A DNA stretch of 64,000 bases from Veillonella sp. DNF00869 (GTDB lineage Bacteria; Bacillota; Negativicutes; Veillonellales; Veillonellaceae): the NCBI RefSeq assembly GCF_001553345.1, contig NZ_KQ960771.1, forward strand, positions 87,124 through 151,123, written 5' to 3'. Position numbers and translations under genes: made by a program. A model generated the notes under the pieces. It was given only the letters and a program-made list of their open reading frames with translations. It did no database searches and had not been told where the DNA came from. Below, piece by piece: positions 27,367 through 35,827 of this stretch; positions within the stretch are counted from its first letter, which is position 1, and the number at the start of each line of letters is the position of its first letter.

Positions 27367-28449
27367 GTGTTAGTAGATAAACTGCAAGTGATTGAAGATA
27401 AATTTTTAGACTTGGAACAGCGCATTTCTGACCCAGATGTGATTGCTCGCCAAGAAGAATGGCGTAAACTGACTCGCCAACATGCGTCATTAACGGATAC
27501 AGTGAACACATTCCGTCAATATAAACAAGTCTTAGCCGGCATTGAAGAAGCGTTAGAAGTACTAGGTGATAAAAGCCTAGATGAAGACTTCCGTGCTATG
27601 GCACAAGAAGAATTGAATGAATTAAAAGTTCGTCGAGATGAATTAGAAGCAGAATTACATATTTTGCTATTACCAAAAGATCCGAACGATGATAAAAATA
27701 TTATCGTCGAAATTCGTGGCGGTGCTGGTGGTGATGAAGCAGCTTTATTCGCAGGAGATTTATTCCGCATGTTTACAAAGTACGCAGAAACACAAGGCTG
27801 GAGATGTACCATCATCGATGCGAACGAGCCTGAATTAGGGGGCTTCAAAGAGGTGGTATTCTCTATCGAAGGCGACAGTGTATATTCTAAGTTAAAATTT
27901 GAAAGTGGCGTACACCGTGTGCAACGTGTGCCAGATACAGAATCTTCTGGACGTATCCATACGTCTACTGTAACGGTAGCAGTATTACCAGAAGCAGAAG
28001 ATATCGACATCGAAATCAATGAAAAAGATTTGGAAATCGATACATACCGTGCCTCTGGTGCAGGTGGACAGCACATTAATAAAACGGAGTCAGCTGTCCG
28101 TATTACACACAAACCATCTGGTATTGTGGTAGCTTGTCAGGATGAGCGTTCTCAGCTCAAAAACCGTGAAAAAGCCATGCGCGTATTGCGTGCTAAATTA
28201 CAAGATAAAGCAGAGCAAGAAGCGACGTCCGCTATGGCAGCAGACCGTAAAAGCCAAGTGGGTACAGGGGATCGCTCCGAGCGTATTCGTACGTACAACT
28301 ATCCACAAGGTCGTGTGACAGACCATCGTATTAACTTAACTTTATACAAATTAAATGCTGTATTAAATGGCGATATGGATGAATTAATTCAAGCTTTAAT
28401 CACAGCAGAACAAGCCGCTAAAATGCAAGAGGCAAATCAACATGGATAA
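27367..28449 (+). CDS. prfA: Peptide chain release factor 1
   Basis: RF1 recognises UAA and UAG and triggers peptide release. The 360-residue protein has the catalytic GGQ in [19 protein letters not shown] near residue 233 and the codon-recognition tripeptide of the PxT type ([15 protein letters not shown]). The start is GTG, preceded by GAAAGGAG. Its last 8 bases overlap prmC, whose enzyme methylates the GGQ glutamine, so the two are translationally coupled. Confidence 0.97.
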   Translation: MLVDKLQVIEDKFLDLEQRISDPDVIARQEEWRKLTRQHASLTDTVNTFRQYKQVLAGIEEALEVLGDKSLDEDFRAMAQEELNELKVRRDELEAELHILLLPKDPNDDKNIIVEIRGGAGGDEAALFAGDLFRMFTKYAETQGWRCTIIDANEPELGGFKEVVFSIEGDSVYSKLKFESGVHRVQRVPDTESSGRIHTSTVTVAVLPEAEDIDIEINEKDLEIDTYRASGAGGQHINKTESAVRITHKPSGIVVACQDERSQLKNREKAMRVLRAKLQDKAEQEATSAMAADRKSQVGTGDRSERIRTYNYPQGRVTDHRINLTLYKLNAVLNGDMDELIQALITAEQAAKMQEANQHG

Positions 28450-29392
28450 TGAGTTATGGACAATTAGTCGCATGCTCCAATGGACAGAGCAGTATTTTCG
28501 CTCCAAAGGCATAGAATCAAGCCGCTTGGATGGGGAAGTACTGCTTTCTCATAGTTTGGGCTGTGACCGTATGTATTTATATGTCAACTTTGACCGACCT
28601 TTGGACAAAGCTGAATTAGATGCCTATCGACCTCTAGTGGTACAGCGTGCGAAGGGGTATAGCGTAGCCGCTATTACAGGGCATAAAGAATTTATGGGGT
28701 TAGACTTTCATGTGAACGAGCATGTATTGATTCCCCGTCCTGATACGGAAACATTAATTGAGGATATACTAGCTCTCTATGATGTAGATGCATCGCCATG
28801 CATTTTAGACTTATGTACAGGTCCTGGTACTATTTTATTAAGTCTATTGCATTATTTGACTAATGCCACTGGTGTAGGTGTAGATATTTCCAACAAAGCA
28901 TTAGCAGTAGCTGAAGAGAATCGCATATCCTTAGAATTAGCCGATGTTTCAAGGTTCTGTGAAAGTGATATAAAGCAACTATTAGAACAGGTGAAAGTAG
29001 GCAAAGGTACTGAATATGGTGCGGTATTGGATGCTTGTAAGTCTCTATTTGGTGAGCAACAAACATCCTTAGACGGTTTATTTGATATAATTGTGTCAAA
29101 CCCACCATATATTACCACCGCAGAGATGAACACATTATCTCAAGAAGTATTACATGAACCTCATATTGCTCTTCATGGAGGAACTATAGGATTAGAGTTT
29201 TATATTCCTATCATTCGTGAAGGTTGGCGTCTTGTAAAAGACGGTGGATACCTTGCCATCGAAATTGGACAAGGCCAAGAAGAGGCTGTATCAAAGCTAG
29301 CCGTAGAAACAGGATGCTATGGAGAACCAGTGTATCAACACGATATAGCTGGTATTATTCGTGAAGTACGTTGGAAGATACAACGCAAATAG
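28442..29392 (+). CDS. prmC: Release factor glutamine methyltransferase
   Basis: PrmC N5-methylates the glutamine of the GGQ motif in release factors. It has the N-terminal helical domain, the SAM-binding stretch [16 protein letters not shown] and the catalytic NPPY motif ([14 protein letters not shown]). At 316 residues it is about 30-40 residues longer than usual. The extra part lies between the SAM domain's DVSRF and NPPY (roughly residues 165-210: [16 protein letters not shown]..., [10 protein letters not shown]). The gene overlaps prfA. Confidence 0.93.
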   Translation: MDNELWTISRMLQWTEQYFRSKGIESSRLDGEVLLSHSLGCDRMYLYVNFDRPLDKAELDAYRPLVVQRAKGYSVAAITGHKEFMGLDFHVNEHVLIPRPDTETLIEDILALYDVDASPCILDLCTGPGTILLSLLHYLTNATGVGVDISNKALAVAEENRISLELADVSRFCESDIKQLLEQVKVGKGTEYGAVLDACKSLFGEQQTSLDGLFDIIVSNPPYITTAEMNTLSQEVLHEPHIALHGGTIGLEFYIPIIREGWRLVKDGGYLAIEIGQGQEEAVSKLAVETGCYGEPVYQHDIAGIIREVRWKIQRK

Positions 29393-29425
29393 TGATATAA
29401 TAGTACATAGGAAAGGAGGTACGAT

Positions 29426-30520
29426 ATGGAAGCATTAGATCATATTGAGACACAGTTATTAACTGCAAATGATGTGGAGTTAGCGGGCACTTTGCTTCGT
29501 GTAGGCGATTTAGTAGCTATACCTACGGAGACGGTCTACGGCTTAGGAGCTAATGGACTGGCAGCAGATGCGATGGATCGCATTTATGCTGCAAAAGGGC
29601 GACCTTCTGATAATCCTTTAATTTTACATGTATGTGATCAGTCTATGGTACACCGTTTAGTGAAACATATCTCTCCTTTAGAACAAAGATTAATGGATAC
29701 CTTTTGGCCAGGTCCATTGACGATTACCTTTGAAAAGTCTGCACTAGTGCCAGAGCGTGCGACCGGTGGACTTTCACGGGTGGCATTACGATGCCCAGAC
29801 CATGAGGTGTGTCGTGAGATGATACGCATAGCTGGTGTGCCTGTTGCAGCGCCTAGCGCCAATCGTTCAGGTCGACCAAGTCCGACTACGGCAGAAGCAG
29901 TCTTACACGATATGAAAGGACGTATTCATGCAATAGTGGATGCAGGTCCCTGTGAAATTGGAGTGGAATCTACAGTAGTACAAGTAGAAGATAATACTGT
30001 CATTATCTTGCGTCCCGGTGGTGTCACAAAAGAGATGCTAGAAATGGTGGCGGACCATGTGGTATATGATACGGCATTGCATGATCCTACAGAGGCGCCC
30101 AAAGCGCCAGGGATGAAATATCGCCATTATGCCCCTGATATGCCTGTACAAGTACTTGTGGGACAGTCATTAATAGTAGCAGAACATATGAAAGACATCA
30201 TAGATAAGATGGTTCAGCAAGAACCTGTTTTACAAGAAGATTGTAAGGGAAAAACGAGAATTGGGTTATTACTGTCAGAGGAAACCTTGGAAAATTTAAA
30301 TGTAATTCTTTCCAACTTTGCACTGTCAGTAGATATCATTGTATATGGTGAACAAGCAGAGCCTATGGCATTGGCCAACCGTTTATATGATAGTTTATTA
30401 CAGTTCAACGACATGGGTGTGGATACATTACTTGTGGAAGGCTGTGCTCCGGTAGGACTTGGTGTGGCCGTTATGAATCGCTTAGAGAAGGCTAGTGGTG
30501 GTCATGTACAATATATCTAA
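29426..30520 (+). CDS. L-threonylcarbamoyladenylate synthase (Sua5/YwlC type)
   Basis: This enzyme makes threonylcarbamoyl-AMP from threonine, bicarbonate and ATP, the first step of the t6A37 tRNA modification. The 364-residue protein has the YrdC/Sua5 catalytic domain (LVAIPTETVYGLGAN, KGRPSDNPLILHV, SANRSGRPSPTTAEAVLHD, STVVQVEDNTVIILRPG) and the extra C-terminal Sua5 domain, with the APGMKYRHYAPD linker. An AAAGGAGG ribosome site precedes the ATG. It follows prmC, as in Bacillus. Confidence 0.94.
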   Translation: MEALDHIETQLLTANDVELAGTLLRVGDLVAIPTETVYGLGANGLAADAMDRIYAAKGRPSDNPLILHVCDQSMVHRLVKHISPLEQRLMDTFWPGPLTITFEKSALVPERATGGLSRVALRCPDHEVCREMIRIAGVPVAAPSANRSGRPSPTTAEAVLHDMKGRIHAIVDAGPCEIGVESTVVQVEDNTVIILRPGGVTKEMLEMVADHVVYDTALHDPTEAPKAPGMKYRHYAPDMPVQVLVGQSLIVAEHMKDIIDKMVQQEPVLQEDCKGKTRIGLLLSEETLENLNVILSNFALSVDIIVYGEQAEPMALANRLYDSLLQFNDMGVDTLLVEGCAPVGLGVAVMNRLEKASGGHVQYI

Positions 30521-30674
30521 GGATGTTTGAAACGCTTGATGGGATGAGTGTATTAGTTGTGAATATTGGTGTATTGATATATATCAGATATGGTTTCTAT
30601 TAATTGTTTTGTAAAAGTGTTGGCTAGACTACATTAAATAGTGTAATCAGCTTTAAAGTATAGTAGAGGTACTT

Positions 30675-31118
30675 ATGAATTTATTATTTGTTTGCACAGG
30701 AAATACATGTCGTAGTCCTATGGGAGAAGGAATTGCCCGTGCTGTAGGGCGTGAGCTTGGTATAGAGGTAGTGACTTTATCCACAGGATTATTTTGTGTT
30801 CCTGGAGCTAAGGTGAGCGACGAAGCAGTGGAGGCAGTTCGTGAATTAGTAGGCGAAGATATTAGCGAACACAGCTCTCGCCCATTAAAAGTAGATTTTG
30901 TGAAAGCCGCAGATTATGTATTGGCAATGACAGAAGATCATAAAAAAATATTACTTCGCCAATTTCCTTTCGATAGTAAAAAAATTATGACCCTTGCTGA
31001 ATTTGGTGGCGAAGTTGGGGACGTAGAAGACCCATTTGGACAATCTCAAGAAATATATACTAAAACAGCGGAACAGATTGTAGAGTATATACGAAAAGGG
31101 ATTGAATTACATAAGTAA
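30675..31118 (+). CDS. Low-molecular-weight phosphatase, probable protein-arginine phosphatase (YwlE type)
   Basis: The 147-residue protein has the LMW phosphatase P-loop VCTGNTCRSP (Cys7, Arg13) and the general-acid loop DVEDPFGQS. The threonine next to the loop (CTGNTCR) is the feature that distinguishes Bacillus YwlE, an arginine phosphatase, from tyrosine phosphatases. It also sits between the Sua5-type gene and rpiB, as ywlC-ywlE-ywlF do in Bacillus. Whether an arginine kinase (McsB) exists in this organism cannot be seen here. Confidence 0.9.
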   Translation: MNLLFVCTGNTCRSPMGEGIARAVGRELGIEVVTLSTGLFCVPGAKVSDEAVEAVRELVGEDISEHSSRPLKVDFVKAADYVLAMTEDHKKILLRQFPFDSKKIMTLAEFGGEVGDVEDPFGQSQEIYTKTAEQIVEYIRKGIELHK

Positions 31119-31156
31119 TTAAATGGTGAATGACGTTTTAAATAAAGGAGGACAAA

Positions 31157-31594
31157 ATGAAAGTAGCAGTTGGTTGTGATCATGGTGGATTTCATTTAAA
31201 AGAAGCGATTAAAGGCTTACTAGAGAAACAAGGTATTGAGTACAAAGATTTTGGTACGTACTCTACAGATTCTATGGATTATCCAGATGTGGCAAAACCA
31301 TTGGCAGAAGCAGTAGCAGCTGGTGAATTTGACCGTGGCATTTTGACATGTGGTACAGGTATTGGAATCGGTATTGCAGCGAACAAAGTAAAAGGCATTC
31401 GTGCTGCATTATGCCATGATACATTCTCTGCACACGCTAGCCGTGAGCATAACAATGCGAATGTACTCACTATGGGTGAACGTGTTATCGGTCAAGGATT
31501 GGCATTAGATATTGTCGATATTTGGTTGCACACTGAATTTGAAGGCGGTCGCCATGCAAAACGTGTGGATAAAATTTCCGCTATTGAAGAATAA
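31157..31594 (+). CDS. rpiB: Ribose-5-phosphate isomerase B
   Basis: RpiB interconverts ribose-5-phosphate and ribulose-5-phosphate in the pentose phosphate pathway. The 145-residue protein is full length, with VGCDHGGFHLKEAI at the start, the catalytic-cysteine region LTCGTGIGIGIAANK and HNNANVLTMGERVIG. AAAGGAGG precedes the ATG. A terminator closes the gene. Confidence 0.96.
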   Translation: MKVAVGCDHGGFHLKEAIKGLLEKQGIEYKDFGTYSTDSMDYPDVAKPLAEAVAAGEFDRGILTCGTGIGIGIAANKVKGIRAALCHDTFSAHASREHNNANVLTMGERVIGQGLALDIVDIWLHTEFEGGRHAKRVDKISAIEE

Positions 31595-31607
31595 TATCGA
31601 ACAAAGT

Positions 31608-31643
31608 AACGGCTGGTCCTGAGATTGGACTAGCCGTTTTTAT
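31608..31643 (+). terminator. Terminator after rpiB
   Basis: AACGGCTGGTCC and GGACTAGCCGTT form a 12-bp stem with one wobble, followed by TTTT. The flanking ATCGAAC/GTTCGAT could extend the hairpin. Confidence 0.85.
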
Positions 31644-31752
31644 GTTCGATATAATTCTAAAATAAATATATTCGGAATCTTACAAATATAGAAATATTAG
31701 TCAATTTACTATACAATAGTGTATGTAATATTACTATTAGATAGGAGATACT

Positions 31753-32514
31753 ATGCATATTTTATTAACAAATGACGACGGCTTATGGGCCCCAGCTATA
31801 CAAGGATTAGCACAGGAATTAGCAAAGCACCATCGAGTAACAATGGTGGCACCTAAGGTGGAGCAAAGTGCAAAATCTAGTGCGTTAACGGTACAAGTGC
31901 CGATTCGAGCAAAAGAGATGAGTGAAGAGGGTGACAACCCAAGAATGCTCTTTGTAGAGGGTACACCAGTAGACTGCGTAAAGTTTTCTTTATCTTATTT
32001 ATTAAAAAATGATCGTCCTGACTTAGTTGTATCTGGTATCAACCATGGATTTAATTTGGGATCTGATGCAGTGTATTCAGGTACTGTAGGTGCCGCACTA
32101 GAGGGATTGATGTACGGTATTCCATCCTTGGCACTATCCCTAGAAAAATACAGCGCCAAACGCATGGAAGAAGTCGTGCCTTTCATTGTTAATTTTATCA
32201 AAGTTATGTACGAAGAAGGAAAATATCAAGGACTATTGAATGTTAATTTCCTAAAAGAAGGTCCTGTTGGCTGGGACCAAGTAAAAGTATTCCATCAAGG
32301 TTTTCAAGAGTATACGAATGTCATTGATGTGCGCCAAGATGCTAAGGGTAGAGAGTACTATTGGATTGTAGGGGACCAAGGATTCCATAAGGAAGATAAA
32401 CCAACCGATGTGGGACATATCAAAGAAGGATATATATCTGTGGTGCCTTTGACGTGGAAACAAGAAGATACGGCTCAAATTCCTGTGGTGGAACAGTTAA
32501 TTGCAAATAAATAG
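31753..32514 (+). CDS. surE: 5'/3'-nucleotidase SurE
   Basis: SurE is a metal-dependent nucleoside monophosphatase with additional polyphosphatase activity. The 253-residue protein has the metal-binding LLTNDDGLWAPAI at residues 4-16, AKSSALTV, VEGTPVDCV and VSGINHGFNLGSDAVYSGTVGAALEG. Its start is clear from GATAGGAG. It stands alone between two terminators. Confidence 0.95.
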   Translation: MHILLTNDDGLWAPAIQGLAQELAKHHRVTMVAPKVEQSAKSSALTVQVPIRAKEMSEEGDNPRMLFVEGTPVDCVKFSLSYLLKNDRPDLVVSGINHGFNLGSDAVYSGTVGAALEGLMYGIPSLALSLEKYSAKRMEEVVPFIVNFIKVMYEEGKYQGLLNVNFLKEGPVGWDQVKVFHQGFQEYTNVIDVRQDAKGREYYWIVGDQGFHKEDKPTDVGHIKEGYISVVPLTWKQEDTAQIPVVEQLIANK

Positions 32515-32616
32515 CGTGCAGTCATTAAAGCTTTACAACCCCGAGGAGGGAGTATTAACTTTTGGATATATTTATTATAGTATAGTTATAAATCTTTGAT
32601 GTATCTAATAATATAC

Positions 32617-32665
32617 AAACGATCTATCTATCATGATATATGATACGATAGGTCGTTTCTTTTTA
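32617..32665 (+). terminator. Terminator after surE
   Basis: AAACGATCTATC (32617-32628) pairs with GATAGGTCGTTT (32647-32658) with one wobble, followed by CTTTTTATT. The inner loop contains the palindrome TATCATGATA. Confidence 0.75.
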
Positions 32666-32700
32666 TTGTAAACACCTAGTAATCATATTGGAGTTGACAA
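32666..32700 (+). promoter_or_regulatory. Probable BirA (biotin repressor) operator overlapping the bioY promoter
   Basis: TTGTAAAC (32666-32673) and GTTGACAA (32693-32700) are near-perfect inverted half-sites of the type bound by biotin repressor BirA in many bacteria. The spacer is 19 bases between the 8-mers, slightly longer than the 17 of the E. coli bio operator. The second half-site contains TTGACA, so the operator would cover the -35 box of a promoter with a TTTAAT/TAATAC -10 around 32716-32724. Binding would silence bioY when biotin is abundant. Confidence 0.6.
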
Positions 32701-32779
32701 TAAAAAGCAATAGTGTTTTAATACTATTTGAAAGACATTTTTTATCATCTTATGTTGTGGCTCAAGGGAGGGTCCTATC

Positions 32780-33346
32780 ATGAAAGAAGAATCAAATGTA
32801 ACAGGTACGATGAGTGCAAGACAAATTACGATGACCGCATTATTTGTGGCTTTGGTAGCAGTAGGAGCATTTATTAAGATTCCTATTCCTAATTTACCAT
32901 TTACCTTGCAATTGCTCTTTACCACATTAGCTGGTTTAATCTTGGGAAGTCGATTAGGCGGTATGAGTGTGGCGATGTACATCATTCTTGGCCTTGTAGG
33001 GGTGCCGGTATTTACTGAAGGTGGTGGATTTATGTACATCTTCAAACCTACCTTTGGTTATCTATTAGGCTTTGCTATTGGTGCTTTTATGGCGGGTCGT
33101 ATGATAGAAAAAGCAACAGTTGTGACTTTCAAAACATTGTTAACCGCTTCTTTTGTGAATTTAGCTATAGTATATGCCTTAGGCATGGTCTACTTATATG
33201 AAATTATGGATCTATACTTAGCAAAACCAATTGGACTAGATGTATTATTTATCTACTGTTTTGCATTGCCAGTGATACCAGATATTTTCCTCTGTATCTT
33301 GGCAGCAGTGATTGCAAAACGATTACTTCCGATTTTAAAACGATAG
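32780..33346 (+). CDS. bioY: Biotin transporter substrate-binding component BioY
   Basis: BioY is the membrane S component of ECF biotin transporters. The 188-residue protein has about six hydrophobic helices and the family sequences FIKIPIPNLPFTLQ, LAGLILGSRLGG and PVFTEGGGFMYIFKPTFGYLLGFAIG. It lies behind a probable BirA operator and in front of bioD and bioA. The energising EcfAAT module is not in this window. Confidence 0.95.
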   Translation: MKEESNVTGTMSARQITMTALFVALVAVGAFIKIPIPNLPFTLQLLFTTLAGLILGSRLGGMSVAMYIILGLVGVPVFTEGGGFMYIFKPTFGYLLGFAIGAFMAGRMIEKATVVTFKTLLTASFVNLAIVYALGMVYLYEIMDLYLAKPIGLDVLFIYCFALPVIPDIFLCILAAVIAKRLLPILKR

Positions 33347-33364
33347 TATACATAACAGATGTGA

Positions 33365-33400
33365 CATAAGGTGCATATACACTTTTGTATGCACCTTATG
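33365..33400 (+). terminator. Stem-loop between bioY and bioD
   Basis: CATAAGGTGCATA (33365-33377) and TATGCACCTTATG (33388-33400) form a perfect 13-bp stem. It is followed only by TTGATAATTG, so termination is probably partial. Confidence 0.5.
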
Positions 33401-33454
33401 TTGATAATTGTGAAAGTCACATAAGTGATGAATAACGTAGGAAAGGATAAAATC

Positions 33455-34159
33455 ATGACAATAACTCAAAGCCCAAAAGGTTTGTATATATTAGGTACAG
33501 GAACAGATGTAGGTAAAACATATATCACTGCTTTATGGCTCAAAAAACTTCATGAAGCTGGCCATGATGTGGCATATTATAAAGCAGCTGTCAGTGGAGC
33601 TCCTAGCATTTCTGAAAGCGATGCAGGATATGTGAAACAAGTGGGGGGACTTTCACAAGAGGATGAAAGTTTACTATCTTATGTATTTGATGAGGCTGTC
33701 TCTCCCCATTTAGCGGCTCGTCATGAAGGAAAAGTTATCGATAGAACCATAGTGAACCAAAATTTCTGTAATGTCGCTAGGTCACATACCTATACAACCG
33801 TAGAAGGTAGTGGGGGAATTATTTGTCCTCTATATGTAACAGATACAGAGCTATATATGCTAGAAGATGTAGTAAAAGATTTAGGCTTGCCAACCATTGT
33901 GGTAGCTACAGCAGCATTAGGAACAATTAATAGTACTGTATTGACAATCCATTATTTGCAATCTAAGGGTATTGCTGTAAAAGGTATTATTGTAAACCAA
34001 TACACAGGAAACCCTATGGAAGAAGATAATTGTGTGATGATGGAACGACTAACGGGGATTCCTGTCTTAGATCGAGTAGGACCTGAGGAAACATCCTTGC
34101 ATATAGATGTGGAGCACATGTTACGTTGTTATGATGATATAGTGAATCCCCATGCGTAA
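33455..34159 (+). CDS. bioD: Dethiobiotin synthetase
   Basis: BioD closes the ureido ring of dethiobiotin from DAPA, CO2 and ATP. The 234-residue protein has the P-loop GTGTDVGKTYITALW (residues about 14-28), YYKAAVSG, then VEGSGGIICPL and VNQYTGNP. A GTG frame begins at 33425, but AGGAAAGGA directly before the ATG at 33455 makes the shorter start better. It precedes bioA, the preceding step of the pathway. Confidence 0.93.
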   Translation: MTITQSPKGLYILGTGTDVGKTYITALWLKKLHEAGHDVAYYKAAVSGAPSISESDAGYVKQVGGLSQEDESLLSYVFDEAVSPHLAARHEGKVIDRTIVNQNFCNVARSHTYTTVEGSGGIICPLYVTDTELYMLEDVVKDLGLPTIVVATAALGTINSTVLTIHYLQSKGIAVKGIIVNQYTGNPMEEDNCVMMERLTGIPVLDRVGPEETSLHIDVEHMLRCYDDIVNPHA

Positions 34160-34192
34160 TTAGATAATTATAAGAGAGGTATAGGTATACAC

Positions 34193-35539
34193 ATGAAAGA
34201 TTGGGCAAAAAAGGATTTAGAGTTAATTTGGCATCCATGTTCACAAATGAAAGATTATGAAACATTGCCACCCATTGTGATCGACCATGCAAAAGGTTGC
34301 TATTTATATGATGTAGATGGAAAAGAATACATAGATATCATTAGTTCTTGGTGGTGTAATTTACTAGGACATTGTCATCCAAAAGTAAATGAGGCGATTA
34401 AACATCAACTAGATACATTGGAACATGTCATCTTTGCTAATTTTAGTCATCGTCCGGCTATCACTTTGGCTGAACGATTGAAAGAAGTAGTACCAGAAGG
34501 ATTAACAAGGTTTCACTTTAGTGATAATGGGTCTGGCGCCGTAGAATGTGCTTTGAAAATGGCGTTCCAATATCACTATCAAACAGGTCACCCAGAGCGT
34601 CAAAAATTTTTATGCCTCAGTGAGAGCTACCATGGTGAAACCATTGGTGCTTTATCGGTAGGTAGTATGGATTTGTTTGCTGAAATTTATAAGCCAATGT
34701 TGATGGATCAAACTGTTCACACACAAGGACCAGACTGTTATCGTTGTGCTTATGATAAAACTCGTGAAACTTGTTCCTGTGAATGTTTTGAGCATATGGA
34801 AAAAGACTTTGCAGAACATGGATCTACCTTGGCAGCAGTGATCGTCGAACCATTGATTCAAGGGTGTGCAGGTATGAAAATGTATCCGCCAGAATACCTA
34901 CGTAAACTACGTGAGCTGTGCGACCGTTATGGAGTGTTACTGATTGCTGATGAAATTGCCACAGGATTTGGTCGTACAGGCAAGTTATTTGCCTTTGACC
35001 ATGCAGGAGTTTCTCCAGATATTATGACTGTCTCCAAAGCATTGACTGGTGGCTATATGCCGATGTCAATTACAGTAGTAGCTGAAAAAATTTATCAGGC
35101 CTTCTACGATGATTACCATACGATGAAAGCATTCATGCATAGTCATACCTATAGTGGTAATCCACTGGGCTGTGCCGCGGCATTGGCAGTACTAGATACG
35201 TTGCGAGATGAACATATTTTGGAACAAGCTGAGGAAATGGGTAACTATTTACATGATGCTTTAGTGAAAGCCTTGGGGAATCACCCCAATGTAGGAGAAA
35301 TCCGTCGTATGGGATTAATAAATGCCATCGAACTTGTTACCAATAAAGAAACAAAAGAAGGATTTGATGGCTCCTTGCGCATGGGCTATCAAATCTACAA
35401 AAAAGCATTAGATAGAGGATTACTACTTAGACCATTGGGGAATGTCATTTACTTTAATCCCCCTTTAACCATAGATAAAGAGACCATCGATATTGCTATC
35501 GAACGAACAGTACAAGCTATGGCAGATGTATTGGGATAA
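34193..35539 (+). CDS. bioA: Adenosylmethionine-8-amino-7-oxononanoate aminotransferase
   Basis: BioA converts KAPA to DAPA using S-adenosylmethionine as amino donor, with PLP. The 448-residue protein has WHPCSQMKDYE at the N-terminus, SSWWCNLLGHCHP, IVEPLIQGCAGM, and the PLP-lysine region TVSKALTGGYMP near residue 282. A cysteine-rich patch (CYRCAYDKTRETCSCECFE, residues about 182-200) is typical of some BioA enzymes. bioF, bioB and pimeloyl genes are not in the window. Confidence 0.96.
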   Translation: MKDWAKKDLELIWHPCSQMKDYETLPPIVIDHAKGCYLYDVDGKEYIDIISSWWCNLLGHCHPKVNEAIKHQLDTLEHVIFANFSHRPAITLAERLKEVVPEGLTRFHFSDNGSGAVECALKMAFQYHYQTGHPERQKFLCLSESYHGETIGALSVGSMDLFAEIYKPMLMDQTVHTQGPDCYRCAYDKTRETCSCECFEHMEKDFAEHGSTLAAVIVEPLIQGCAGMKMYPPEYLRKLRELCDRYGVLLIADEIATGFGRTGKLFAFDHAGVSPDIMTVSKALTGGYMPMSITVVAEKIYQAFYDDYHTMKAFMHSHTYSGNPLGCAAALAVLDTLRDEHILEQAEEMGNYLHDALVKALGNHPNVGEIRRMGLINAIELVTNKETKEGFDGSLRMGYQIYKKALDRGLLLRPLGNVIYFNPPLTIDKETIDIAIERTVQAMADVLG

Positions 35540-35545
35540 GTGTAA

Positions 35546-35695
35546 ATCATTAAATATAACTCGTTAAACTATCATCTTTGTGCTACAATTTGGGTAATAT
35601 CTAACTCCCTAAAATATTTTTTAGATTATATAGATGGAAAAGAACCTGAATATAGTCTGATGTACGAGAGTGATAGTGAAGTTCATACGATATGA
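35546..35695 (+). pseudogene. Possible decayed coding remnant downstream of bioA
   Basis: A frame of about 49 codons without a start codon runs from 35546 to a TGA at 35693-35695. It has protein-like composition, e.g. KYFLDYIDGKEPEYSLMYE, and could be the tail of a lost gene. The phrase YIDGKEP recalls C-terminal parts of Rpn-type PD-(D/E)XK nucleases, but the match is too short to claim. It may also be chance. Confidence 0.25.
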
Positions 35696-35706
35696 ATTAG
35701 AATAAT

Positions 35707-35748
35707 AAAAAGGCTGTAAGCAAACGATATGAATGCTTACAGCCTTTT
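35707..35748. terminator. Bidirectional terminator between bioA and rqcH
   Basis: The 14-base arms AAAAGGCTGTAAGC (35707-35720) and GCTTACAGCCTTTT (35735-35748) pair perfectly, with T-runs on both strands. It separates two convergent genes. Confidence 0.88.
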
Positions 35749-35827
35749 CTATATTTTGATTATGTTGTTAAAATCATTGGTTACCATTAGATTACAAAGG
35801 AATATTCTAACTTGTACATAAGATAAA

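Noticed and set aside
27516-28112. 198-codon open frame on the minus strand within prfA
   Set aside because: Fully antisense to conserved prfA sequence, serine-rich and without family resemblance.
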